NCBI GenBank assembly: GCA_035529735.1
Contig: DATKWE010000099.1
Span: forward strand, 1 to 5,065
Length of the DNA: 5,065 bases
Origin: JAAXQD01 sp035529735
Lineage (GTDB): Bacteria > Desulfobacterota > Desulfobacteria > Desulfobacterales > UBA11574
Direction of reading: 5' to 3'
The stretch's first letter is position 1. Every line of letters starts with the position of its first letter. Shown piece by piece: positions 1 through 4,886 of this stretch. The notes under the pieces were generated by a model. The model saw nothing but the letters and a program-made list of their open reading frames with translations, made no database searches and was not told where the DNA came from. A program made the translations under genes and the position numbers.

Positions 1-3
1 GTT

Positions 4-82
4 CCCTGTGAAATGGGCATTGCCCTTCACTACCGTGAATTTCACTGGGCAGGCACGGTTCAGGGTTCAGGGGTTAAAAGAC
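4..82. repeat. Palindromic intergenic repeat, copy A
   Basis: The arms CCCTGTGAAAT (4-14) and ATTTCACTGGG (39-49) form a 10-bp stem with one mismatch (T7/T46). Inside is a second small stem, GGGC (15-18) with GCCC (22-25). The hairpin is followed by G-rich short repeats (GGTTCAG-like, 58-73) and then TTAAAAGAC (74-82). The same order of elements, with the stem mismatch at the same place, recurs at 1386-1500 in the same orientation, so this is a repeat family and not a chance hairpin. It is probably a REP/BIME-like or small non-autonomous element; no coding capacity is seen. Confidence 0.6.
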
Positions 83-150
83 GGTAATAAGTTAAAGAAA
101 AAAGTATCACAGTTTAAAATTTTTGCTTGTCTTTCTGGATGGAACAAATA

Positions 151-181
151 GGAGAAGGTTCTCCTGATCGCCGCAATCAGG
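151..181. repeat. Two abutting small hairpins downstream of vapC
   Basis: GGAGAA (151-156) pairs with TTCTCC (159-164), and CCTGAT (163-168) pairs with ATCAGG (176-181). The two stems share two bases, so they compete or stack. They lie just past the stop of the minus-strand vapC reading frame and could end its transcript, but no run of T follows on the minus strand, so a classical intrinsic terminator is not shown. Confidence 0.35.
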
Positions 182-196
182 CCAGCAGAAGAATGA

Positions 197-583
197 TCAA
201 ACAAGCGAAAGTCCGGCAATAGCCTTAAAATGGTTGTCTTTTGTAAACAACTTTAAACCATTCTGAAATGCCACAGCAGCAATCCAGATGTCATTTGTGG
301 GTACAGGTCTTCCGATCTCTCTCAAATTATTAAGGATTTCAGCATAAAACTCAGATGTATCTTCATCCACAGAATAAACAACAACTCTGGGACTGTCTAA
401 AAAATTTTAAAGTTCTTCTCTGTTCTTCTGTTCCCTTCCTCCCCCTTTAAAACCAGAAAGCAGTTCGCCAATGCTGATCACAGAAAACCCTATTTGTTCA
501 GCCTTCCTAAGGACCTCAACAACACCATCATCTCCTCTAAGCGCATACGAATAAATATTAGTATCAATCAACAACCGTCTCAT
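197..583 (-). pseudogene. vapC: VapC-family PIN-domain toxin, interrupted by an in-frame stop
   Basis: This is a PIN-domain ribonuclease toxin of a type II toxin-antitoxin pair; such proteins cut RNA using a cluster of acidic residues that bind metal. Read from the ATG at 583 the frame has 128 codons, the usual VapC length, with TAA (407-409) as codon 59. The acidic PIN residues are all present: Asp7 in LLIDTN, Glu40 in ISIGELL, Asp98 in TNDIWIAA and Asp116 in TKDNHF. The first two lie before the stop and the last two after it. Both halves are in the same frame, so this is a nonsense change, not a frameshift; relatives often carry Glu or a similar residue here. The ATG at 583 is preferred over the one at 589 because it gives an ATGA overlap with vapB and sits 9 bases after AGGGA. 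The translated 58-residue product would lack half the active site, so the toxin is probably inactive unless the stop is a sequencing error or is suppressed. Confidence 0.85.
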
Positions 584-840
584 TCCCATAATTCCCTGTC
601 AATTTTTCTTTGATCGTAAATAATACCCTGAATTTTATCGAATTCAGTATCAGTCCATATTCCAAAAAGATGATCCAGATCATTATACTTTTTTGTATAT
701 TTTTTCCTCTTCTGCATTCCGATATTCTGCTTAATCATATCTAAAACCAACTGATTCACGCTTTTCTTTTCATTCTTAGCAACCTGTTTTAGCTTTGAAA
801 ATACAGAAGAATCTATGCCTCGAATTGTAATTGCTTTCAC
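580..840 (-). CDS. vapB: VapB-type ribbon-helix-helix antitoxin
   Basis: This 86-residue protein is the likely antitoxin of the VapC-like toxin it overlaps by four bases (ATGA), which indicates translational coupling. Residues 1-41 (KAITIRGIDSS, then two helices around KLKQVAKNEKKSVNQLVLDM) fit a ribbon-helix-helix DNA-binding domain. Residues 42-86 form a charged tail with LDHLFGIWTDTEFDK, the part that in this family wraps the toxin; it ends in RELWE. The start is GTG at 840, with AAGG seven bases upstream. In the family the antitoxin, alone or with toxin, represses its own operon; the inverted repeat at 860-878 is a good candidate site. The frame is intact although the toxin frame is broken. 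Base composition is noticeably more AT-rich than hemL, in keeping with acquired DNA. Confidence 0.85.
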   Translation of the reverse strand: MKAITIRGIDSSVFSKLKQVAKNEKKSVNQLVLDMIKQNIGMQKRKKYTKKYNDLDHLFGIWTDTEFDKIQGIIYDQRKIDRELWE

Positions 841-859
841 GGTTACGCCTTTTTATTGT

Positions 860-878
860 GATATCATTAATTGATATC
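860..878. promoter_or_regulatory. Candidate vapBC operator (inverted repeat)
   Basis: GATATCA (860-866) and TGATATC (872-878) are perfect 7-bp arms around a 5-base centre. The repeat lies 19 bases before the vapB start and just downstream of the predicted -10 element, which is where a ribbon-helix-helix antitoxin would bind to repress its own transcription. The operator role is inferred from position and symmetry. Confidence 0.55.
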
Positions 879-886
879 TTTATGAC

Positions 887-918
887 ATTATAAAATAATT
901 GCTACTTGAATTTGTCAA
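887..918 (-). promoter_or_regulatory. Candidate vapBC promoter
   Basis: On the minus strand a perfect TTGACA (918-913) and a perfect TATAAT (892-887) lie upstream of vapB. The spacer is 20 bp, longer than the usual 17, so strength is uncertain. The two consensus hexamers and the adjacent inverted repeat support a dedicated promoter for vapBC. It begins at the very end of the NUDIX gene, whose stop codon is at 920-922. Confidence 0.5.
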
Positions 919-919
919 T

Positions 920-1321
920 CTAAATAATAAATGGGGATTTCGTGAAAAAATCATCAACAATTTCGTTGAATCCATAGGCCAGTTTTGTATTCCTGGCTTC
1001 AAATTCCGTGAACCATTTTATTTGTTGCCCCTCATGAAGTTTTATGCTTTGGATATCTAAATTCGCCTTTTTCCAAAAAGTATATTCTACGCGATCAATG
1101 AATTCTATTACGGAGAGCAACTGAAATTCTTCCAGGTTCAGATCCATCTCCTCTTTCATTTCGCGGACAATACACTGCTCGGGCGTCTCCCCGGCGTCCA
1201 CATGCCCTCCGGGAACATCCCACATGTTCGGATAGGGGATGGCGGGTGTGTCGTCTCTCAGAAACAGCAAGACCTGCTGGTGATCATTGACAAAAATGAT
1301 GCTGGTTCCTTTTCGTTTCAT
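920..1321 (-). CDS. NUDIX hydrolase
   Basis: This 133-residue protein belongs to the NUDIX family, whose members hydrolyse a nucleoside diphosphate linked to another group, often to remove damaged nucleotides or control metabolites. Counting from ATG at 1321, the NUDIX box spans about residues 39-61: Gly39, Glu45, Arg53-Glu54 and Glu57-Glu58 are all in place, with the metal-binding REMKEE core. The usual Gly near the end of the box is Asp60. Upstream, the conserved strand VLLFLRDD and the PYPNMWDVPGGH segment fit the fold. The protein is a single domain, so the substrate cannot be read from sequence. A TTG one codon upstream could also start the frame, but ATG is preferred; no clear ribosome binding site is visible. 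Its 5' end directly abuts short G-rich repeats, so its native promoter may have been displaced. It lies 79 bp upstream of vapB on the same strand. Confidence 0.9.
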   Translation of the reverse strand: MKRKGTSIIFVNDHQQVLLFLRDDTPAIPYPNMWDVPGGHVDAGETPEQCIVREMKEEMDLNLEEFQLLSVIEFIDRVEYTFWKKANLDIQSIKLHEGQQIKWFTEFEARNTKLAYGFNEIVDDFFTKSPFII

Positions 1322-1330
1322 CAAAAAAAT

Positions 1331-1383
1331 GGGTGTCAGGGATCTGGGTTCAGGTGTCGGGGATCAGGTGTCAGGTGTCAGGG
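1331..1383. repeat. Short G-rich tandem repeats (CAGGTGT unit)
   Basis: CAGGTGT occurs twice in exact tandem at 1365-1378 and is followed by CAGG. Related units (GGGTGTCAGG at 1331-1340, CAGGTGTCGG at 1351-1360) precede them. The stretch fills the space between the NUDIX start codon and palindromic repeat copy B. Similar GGTTCAG units accompany copy A, so these short repeats seem to be part of the same composite element. Confidence 0.6.
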
Positions 1384-1385
1384 GT

Positions 1386-1500
1386 CCCCGGTGAAATCCC
1401 CCTCGGGGTCTGCGCTGCAGAATTTCACGGGGCAAGCAGGGGTCTGGAATTAGGAAATAGAAAATAGAAAATAGGGATCTGGGATCAAGGATTAAAAGAC
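1386..1500. repeat. Palindromic intergenic repeat, copy B
   Basis: CCC-G-GTGAAAT (1387-1397) pairs with ATTTCAC-G-GGG (1422-1432): the same 10-bp stem as copy A with the mismatch at the same position (G/G here, T/T in copy A). The hairpin is followed by GGGCAAGCA (copy A has GGGCAGGCA) and by TTAAAAGAC at 1492-1500. Between these lies a short AT-rich run with a GAAAATA-type 7-base tandem repeat (about 1453-1474). The segment is non-coding. Confidence 0.6.
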
Positions 1501-1802
1501 AGTGAACGCTGAAAATACAAGCCCGGACACAGCTCCGCTTTCTCGATTACATGGGAAGGTTTTGTATCTATTTGAGATTAAAGCTTAATTAAGCGAAAGT
1601 CTTTGCATGTGCGCATTTAGGGGTATCCGAAAACAAATTAGAGGTTAATTTACTCGGGTTCAAAGGTTCGGTCAAGGAATTGTTTTTGGGATTTTTTACA
1701 GAAATTGACGATGGGTGCCAATCCATGGTAACGTACATTTATTTGCGATAGCGATGATTTTTTTTCGTCTGCGGTGTTGGCCGAACAAAAGAAATTCGAA
1801 CC
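1501..1802. other. Intergenic stretch without a recognised gene
   Basis: I see no convincing coding frame here. The only clear structure is the perfect 12-bp palindrome GCTTAATTAAGC at 1583-1594. A TTGACG at 1705-1710 could be a -35 element for the membrane-protein gene, but no good -10 follows at the right distance. Confidence 0.5.
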
Positions 1803-1815
1803 AGGGAGTGGCGCA

Positions 1816-2289
1816 ATGTCTCTGGAAAAATTCAAACCGGCGGTATCCAAATACTGGCTGATGGTCCTGGCCGGTTTAATGTGGACGGTTGTGGGAATCG
1901 TGCTTTGCCGTCTGGCATGCACCTGGCTCAAGGCGGTTCCCTGGAGCCGGGCCCTGCCCCTGGGATCTCTCGGCCTGGTTTTTGCGCTGGCGGCCCACCG
2001 CTACCCCTTTTCAAAAATCGCCCTGAAAAATATCGACCGTCTCTGCCTCCTGACAGACACATCCTGCATCTTCGCTTTTCAGGCCTGGAGAAGTTATCTG
2101 GTGGTCATTTTTATGATAGTGCTCGGCATCACATTGCGTTACTCGCCGTTCCCCAGACATTTTCTCGCCGTCATCTATGCCGCCGTCGGCGGCGCATTGT
2201 TCCTTTCGAGCTTTCACTTCTACCGCCGTATCTGGAGGGTAAAAATCAGGAAGCAGCCTTGTATATCATCGTCTGATGACAAGGGTTGA
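1816..2289 (+). CDS. Small four-helix inner-membrane protein, function unknown
   Basis: I do not recognise a named family for this 157-residue protein. Four hydrophobic segments are visible at about residues 13-35, 46-60, 93-108 and 116-135. Positive residues cluster at the N-terminus (Lys5, Lys7, Lys12), in the loop after helix 2 (HRYPFSKIALKNIDR) and at the C-terminus (YRRIWRVKIRKQ), which predicts both ends in the cytoplasm. There is no signal peptide, catalytic motif or known domain. The ATG at 1816 is chosen because AGGGAG lies seven bases upstream; an in-frame GTG at 1774 would add 14 residues but has no such site. The gene stands alone and converges on hemL, with only 27 bases between the stop codons. 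Small-residue patterns in helices 1 and 4 (GLMWTVVG, AVGGALFLSS) could mediate helix packing; that is inference. Confidence 0.75.
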   Translation: MSLEKFKPAVSKYWLMVLAGLMWTVVGIVLCRLACTWLKAVPWSRALPLGSLGLVFALAAHRYPFSKIALKNIDRLCLLTDTSCIFAFQAWRSYLVVIFMIVLGITLRYSPFPRHFLAVIYAAVGGALFLSSFHFYRRIWRVKIRKQPCISSSDDKG

Positions 2290-2332
2290 CCCTAACGTTG
2301 CAACGATAGGAATGATTTAGGTTTTCAACCTA
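2282..2332. terminator. Small inverted repeats between convergent genes
   Basis: Three short symmetric elements sit at the junction of the two converging genes: AGGGT/ACCCT (2282-2293), the perfect palindrome CGTTGCAACG (2296-2305) and TAGGTT/AACCTA with a TTC loop (2318-2332, inside the last hemL codons). Together they could act as a weak bidirectional terminator, but stems are short and no T-run follows on either strand. Confidence 0.3.
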
Positions 2333-3606
2333 TCCATCACCGTTTCCGCCGCCTTTATGGTTGTGTCGATATGCTCCGTGTCATGAGCGGCGGACACGAA
2401 AAGGGCCTCAAACTGTGACGGCGCAAGATAGATGCCTTCTTCCAGCATCCCTTTGTAATAATCGGAAAACATTTTGAGATTGCTGGTTTTGGCATCGTCG
2501 AAGTTCCGAACGGGCCGGTCTGTAAAAAAGAGGCCCAGCATCGATCCGGCCCGTTCGACCATGACCTTTATCCCCGCGTTTTCCGCAGCCCTTTCAAGGC
2601 CTGTGGCCAGACGGGCTGACTTTCCGTCTAAAGTTTCGTAGAAACCCGGCTCGTTGAGCTGACTCAGAGTTGCAATCCCTGCGGCCATGGCCAACGGATT
2701 TCCGGACAGGGTGCCGGCCTGATATACCGGACCCCGGGGGGCGACATACTCCATGATTTCACGTCTGCCGCCATAAGCACCCACCGGCAGGCCCCCGCCG
2801 ATGATTTTGCCCAGGCATGTCAAATCCGGGGAAATGCCGTATACGGACTGGGCGCCGCCGCGGGCCACCCTGAACCCGGTCATGACCTCGTCGAATACCA
2901 ACAGACTGCCGTTTTCTTCGGTCAGGGCTCTTAAGGCCTGTAGAAAACCGTCCCCGGGCAACACCAGTCCCATATTCCCTGCAACCGGCTCGACAATGAT
3001 ACATGCAATCTTTTCGCCCCGCGCTTCCATGACCTTTGAAACACGGTCGATATCGTTATAGGGCAGCGACAATGTATGGGCCACAAAGGATTCCGGCACA
3101 CCGGGGCTTCCGGGGATGCTCAATGTGGCCACCCCCGATCCGGCTTCCACGAGGAGGGTGTCGGCATGGCCGTGATAACAGCCGTCAAATTTGATGATGG
3201 TGTCTCTTCCCGTAAAGCCTCGGGCAAGCCGGATTGCACTCATGGTCGCTTCAGTTCCGGAATTCACCATCCGGACCATCTCCATGGACGGAACCCTATC
3301 GATAACCATTTCGGCAAGTCTGGTTTCAAGATCGGTGGGCGCGCCAAAACTGGTCCCTCGTTTCAAAACCGCCAAGATCGCTTCGATCACCGCAGGATGC
3401 CGGTGCCCCAGAATCATGGGCCCCCAGGAACCGATATAGTCGATAAAGCTGTTGCCGTCTTCGTCATAGATCATGCAGCCGTCCGCATGATTTATGAAAA
3501 CCGGTTGTGTGCCCACCGCTTTGCATGCACGGGCAGGGCTGTTGACGCCGCCGGGAATGACATCCTGTGCCAGATCAAAGAGCATTTGGGATTTTTCGAA
3601 ATTCAT
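2317..3606 (-). CDS. hemL: Glutamate-1-semialdehyde 2,1-aminomutase
   Basis: HemL converts glutamate-1-semialdehyde into 5-aminolevulinate, the last step of the C5 route that starts from glutamyl-tRNA and feeds haem, sirohaem and other tetrapyrroles. It is a cytoplasmic PLP-dependent class-III aminotransferase-fold enzyme, normally a homodimer. The 429-residue length is typical. Visible hallmarks are the N-terminal PGGVNSPARA (18-27), the phosphate-binding SGTEAT (116-121), the gating-loop region GSGVATLSIPGSPGVP (156-171), VFDEVMTGFR with the pyridine-binding Asp239, the PLP lysine Lys267 in CLGKIIGGGLPVGAYGG, and AGTLSGNPLAMAAG (297-310). All expected active-site motifs are present, so it should be functional. 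The start at 3606 matches the family N-terminus; AGAGGA lies about ten bases upstream. A three-codon frame overlaps the start (see findings). HemA and glutamyl-tRNA synthetase genes are not in the window. Confidence 0.97.
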   Translation of the reverse strand: MNFEKSQMLFDLAQDVIPGGVNSPARACKAVGTQPVFINHADGCMIYDEDGNSFIDYIGSWGPMILGHRHPAVIEAILAVLKRGTSFGAPTDLETRLAEMVIDRVPSMEMVRMVNSGTEATMSAIRLARGFTGRDTIIKFDGCYHGHADTLLVEAGSGVATLSIPGSPGVPESFVAHTLSLPYNDIDRVSKVMEARGEKIACIIVEPVAGNMGLVLPGDGFLQALRALTEENGSLLVFDEVMTGFRVARGGAQSVYGISPDLTCLGKIIGGGLPVGAYGGRREIMEYVAPRGPVYQAGTLSGNPLAMAAGIATLSQLNEPGFYETLDGKSARLATGLERAAENAGIKVMVERAGSMLGLFFTDRPVRNFDDAKTSNLKMFSDYYKGMLEEGIYLAPSQFEALFVSAAHDTEHIDTTIKAAETVMDRLKT

Positions 3607-3634
3607 GGTTTCATCGTCCTCTCCACCTTAATTG

Positions 3635-3663
3635 AGTATAAAGAAAATGGTTAAACCTGTTGA
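3635..3663 (-). promoter_or_regulatory. Candidate hemL promoter
   Basis: On the minus strand TCAACA (3663-3658) and TATACT (3640-3635) are separated by 17 bp, with four and five matches to the sigma-70 hexamers. Transcription would start roughly 20-25 bases before the hemL ATG. The -35 overlaps that of the divergent promoter candidate, so the two genes may compete for polymerase. Confidence 0.45.
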
Positions 3664-3689
3664 CTTTTTCCAACGATTTCATCCAAAAT
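3660..3689 (+). promoter_or_regulatory. Candidate promoter of the KptA-like gene
   Basis: TTGACT (3660-3665) and CAAAAT (3684-3689) are separated by 18 bp on the plus strand, a good -35 and a weak -10. The 7-bp arms ACCTGTT (3655-3661) and AACAGGT (3704-3710) flank it and could hold a regulator; this is inference only. Confidence 0.35.
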
Positions 3690-3729
3690 ACCAGACACGA
3701 TTTAACAGGTCAAGCAGGCTTTTTTCACA

Positions 3730-4500
3730 ATGGCACAACAGAGATCCCCCAAACAGCTTTCAAAGCTCATATCTTACGTCCTGGGCCGCAACCCTGCCGA
3801 GTTCGGCCTGGTTCCGGATCCCGACGGATTCGTAAAACTAAAAGAATTCTTAAAGGCGGTCTCCGAAGAAGACGGGTTAAGATATGTGGGCAGATCCAAT
3901 ATCAATGAAATCCTCACCACCCTGCCGGATTCGCCCATTGAAATCAAGGACAAATATATCCGCGCAAAACATCGCGACCGATTGTCGGGGCTCCGACCGG
4001 CCCAAAGTCTTCCCAAGCTTCTCTATACCTGTGTCCGGAGAAAAGCCTATCCCGCTGTTCTGGAAAAGGGGATATTTCCCATGGGGTTCAGCCATGTCAT
4101 TTTGTCATCGGAACTTGAAATGGCCAAAAGGATGGGAAAACGCAAAGATCCTGAGCCTGTACTCCTGTCCGTCCAGACCCGGATATCCATGGATAGAGGG
4201 ATCGTATTTTACGAAGCCGGAGACCCGCTTTTCCTGACCGAATCGATTTCTCCGGGATGTTTTACCGGGCCTGCCCCGCCCAAACCAAAGGAAGCGCCCG
4301 TAAAGCGGGAGACGCCTGAAAAAGAGGCATTGATAAAAATGCCCGGCAGTTTTTTAATGAGGTTCAACGATAAAAAGGCGGTCCATAAGCCATCGAAACA
4401 CCGGGCAAAAAGCAGCCAAACCGCCGTGGATAAAGATCATAAAAAGGTCGAACAGAAAAAACGAAAACGGGAACGGGACCGCCCGCCGTGGCGGCGGTAG
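3730..4500 (+). CDS. KptA/Tpt1-like RNA 2'-phosphotransferase homologue with degenerate active site
   Basis: The protein (256 residues) matches the two-lobe layout of KptA/Tpt1, which uses NAD+ to remove an internal RNA 2'-phosphate. Residues 8-45 (LSKLISYVLGRNP, FGLVPDPDGFVKL) correspond to the family winged-helix lobe with LSxxLRHxP and GWVxxxxL. Residues 76-180 correspond to the ADP-ribosyltransferase-fold lobe: YIRA (76-79), LLYTCV (97-102), HVILSS (122-127), AKRMGKR (132-138), FYEAGDPLFLT (160-170). By this hand alignment the catalytic Arg-His pair is Gly19-Arg20, the QGHS motif is HRDR, YHGT is YTCV, VHLS is VILS and NGVWLT is GDPLFLT. The other two catalytic arginines seem to remain as Arg78 and Arg138. 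Residues about 181-256 are an extra proline/lysine/arginine-rich, low-complexity tail, probably disordered and able to bind nucleic acid. Canonical 2'-phosphotransferase activity is unlikely. The start has only a weak ribosome binding site, but a stop at 3703-3705 rules out any earlier start. Confidence 0.75.
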   Translation: MAQQRSPKQLSKLISYVLGRNPAEFGLVPDPDGFVKLKEFLKAVSEEDGLRYVGRSNINEILTTLPDSPIEIKDKYIRAKHRDRLSGLRPAQSLPKLLYTCVRRKAYPAVLEKGIFPMGFSHVILSSELEMAKRMGKRKDPEPVLLSVQTRISMDRGIVFYEAGDPLFLTESISPGCFTGPAPPKPKEAPVKRETPEKEALIKMPGSFLMRFNDKKAVHKPSKHRAKSSQTAVDKDHKKVEQKKRKRERDRPPWRR

Positions 4501-4521
4501 AGAGCAGTTCAACCCGATTTT

Positions 4522-4538
4522 TTCACCCAAAGGGTGAA
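4522..4538 (+). terminator. Hairpin after the KptA-like gene
   Basis: TTCACCC (4522-4528) and GGGTGAA (4532-4538) form a perfect 7-bp stem with an AAA loop, 21 bases after the stop codon. The T-rich tract on the plus strand comes only 12 bases later (TTTTT near 4550), so it is a plausible but not classical intrinsic terminator. Confidence 0.4.
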
Positions 4539-4566
4539 CATTAAATTTAGTTTTTCCATAAAAAAA

Positions 4567-4593
4567 TTGACAATCTTTTTTAAAATTGATAAC
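4567..4593 (+). promoter_or_regulatory. Candidate tRNA-Lys promoter
   Basis: A perfect TTGACA (4567-4572) is followed after 15 bp by GATAAC (4588-4593), with ATAACA at 16 bp as the alternative. It lies about 35 bases before the mature tRNA 5' end, a normal distance for a short leader. The -35 is strong and the -10 weak. Confidence 0.45.
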
Positions 4594-4627
4594 AAGACGG
4601 TTTTCCAGTCAAAGCAGCGATACCCGT

Positions 4628-4704
4628 GGGCCGTTAGCTCAACTAGGCAGAGCACCTGACTCTTAATCAGTAGGTTATTGGTTCGATTCCAATACGGCCC
4701 ACCA
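4628..4704 (+). tRNA. tRNA-Lys (anticodon CUU)
   Basis: The full cloverleaf can be drawn. The acceptor stem is GGGCCGT (4628-4634) with ACGGCCC (4694-4700), the D stem GCTC/GAGC, the anticodon stem CCTGA/TCAGT with loop CTCTTAA (4660-4666), and the T stem ATTGG/CCAAT around loop TTCGATT. The anticodon CTT (4662-4664) reads AAG, hence lysine. Discriminator A4701 is followed by an encoded CCA (4702-4704). The only flaw is the first anticodon-stem pair, C4655 against U4671, a mismatch at canonical position 27-43. The other stems are perfect and invariant loop bases are present, so the gene should be functional. It stands alone with its own promoter and terminator signals. Confidence 0.97.
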
Positions 4705-4746
4705 CTCTTTAAAATACTTGATTTTATTATGAAATCATTACAGATT

Positions 4747-4771
4747 AAGCTCACTTCATGTGGGCTTTTTT
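4747..4771 (+). terminator. Rho-independent terminator of tRNA-Lys
   Basis: AAGCTCAC (4747-4754) pairs with GTGGGCTT (4760-4767), an 8-bp stem with one G-U pair and loop TTCAT, running directly into a T tract (4766-4771). It lies about 43 bases after the CCA end and is oriented to stop the tRNA transcript. Confidence 0.85.
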
Positions 4772-4776
4772 ATTTG

Positions 4777-4800
4777 CTTGGGCTGACACTTGGGCTGACA
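4777..4800. repeat. Perfect 12-bp tandem duplication
   Basis: CTTGGGCTGACA occurs twice, back to back (4777-4788 and 4789-4800), directly after the tRNA terminator. Part of it, GGGCTGAC, occurs again at 4840-4847. This is non-coding; the rest of 4801-4886 shows nothing else I can name. Position behind a tRNA gene makes an old integration scar conceivable, but no integrase or copy of the tRNA end is visible. Confidence 0.7.
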
Positions 4801-4886
4801 GGGGTATAAAAAATCAGGATTCAATTTGATAATAATGAGGGGCTGACTTGAGTGGCCTGAGAGTTAGGGAATGGGTATCTTAATGG

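Noticed and set aside
407..409. Programmed read-through or selenocysteine at the vapC stop
   Set aside because: The codon is TAA, not TGA, and no recoding structure is evident. A frameshift is also excluded because both halves share one frame.
1202..1453. A plus-strand frame opposite the NUDIX gene and through the G-rich repeats
   Set aside because: Half is antisense to the NUDIX box and half is translation of short tandem repeats.
1881..2276. A second plus-strand frame and minus-strand frames over the membrane-protein gene
   Set aside because: The 1816 frame has the ribosome binding site and coherent hydrophobic helices; the others are low-complexity shadows.
3076..3654. A 192-codon plus-strand open frame opposite hemL
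   Set aside because: It is the antisense shadow of the highly conserved hemL and resembles no protein; hemL has all its active-site motifs.
4509..4754. An 81-codon open frame on the minus strand
   Set aside because: It runs antisense through the tRNA-Lys gene; its GPYWNRTNNLLIKS stretch is the familiar false peptide made by reading a tRNA backwards.
4773..4828. Remnant of an integrase C-terminus on the minus strand behind the tRNA
   Set aside because: The frame reading LSAQVSAQ is only about 20 codons between stops and has no integrase motif; it is simply the translation of the tandem 12-mer.
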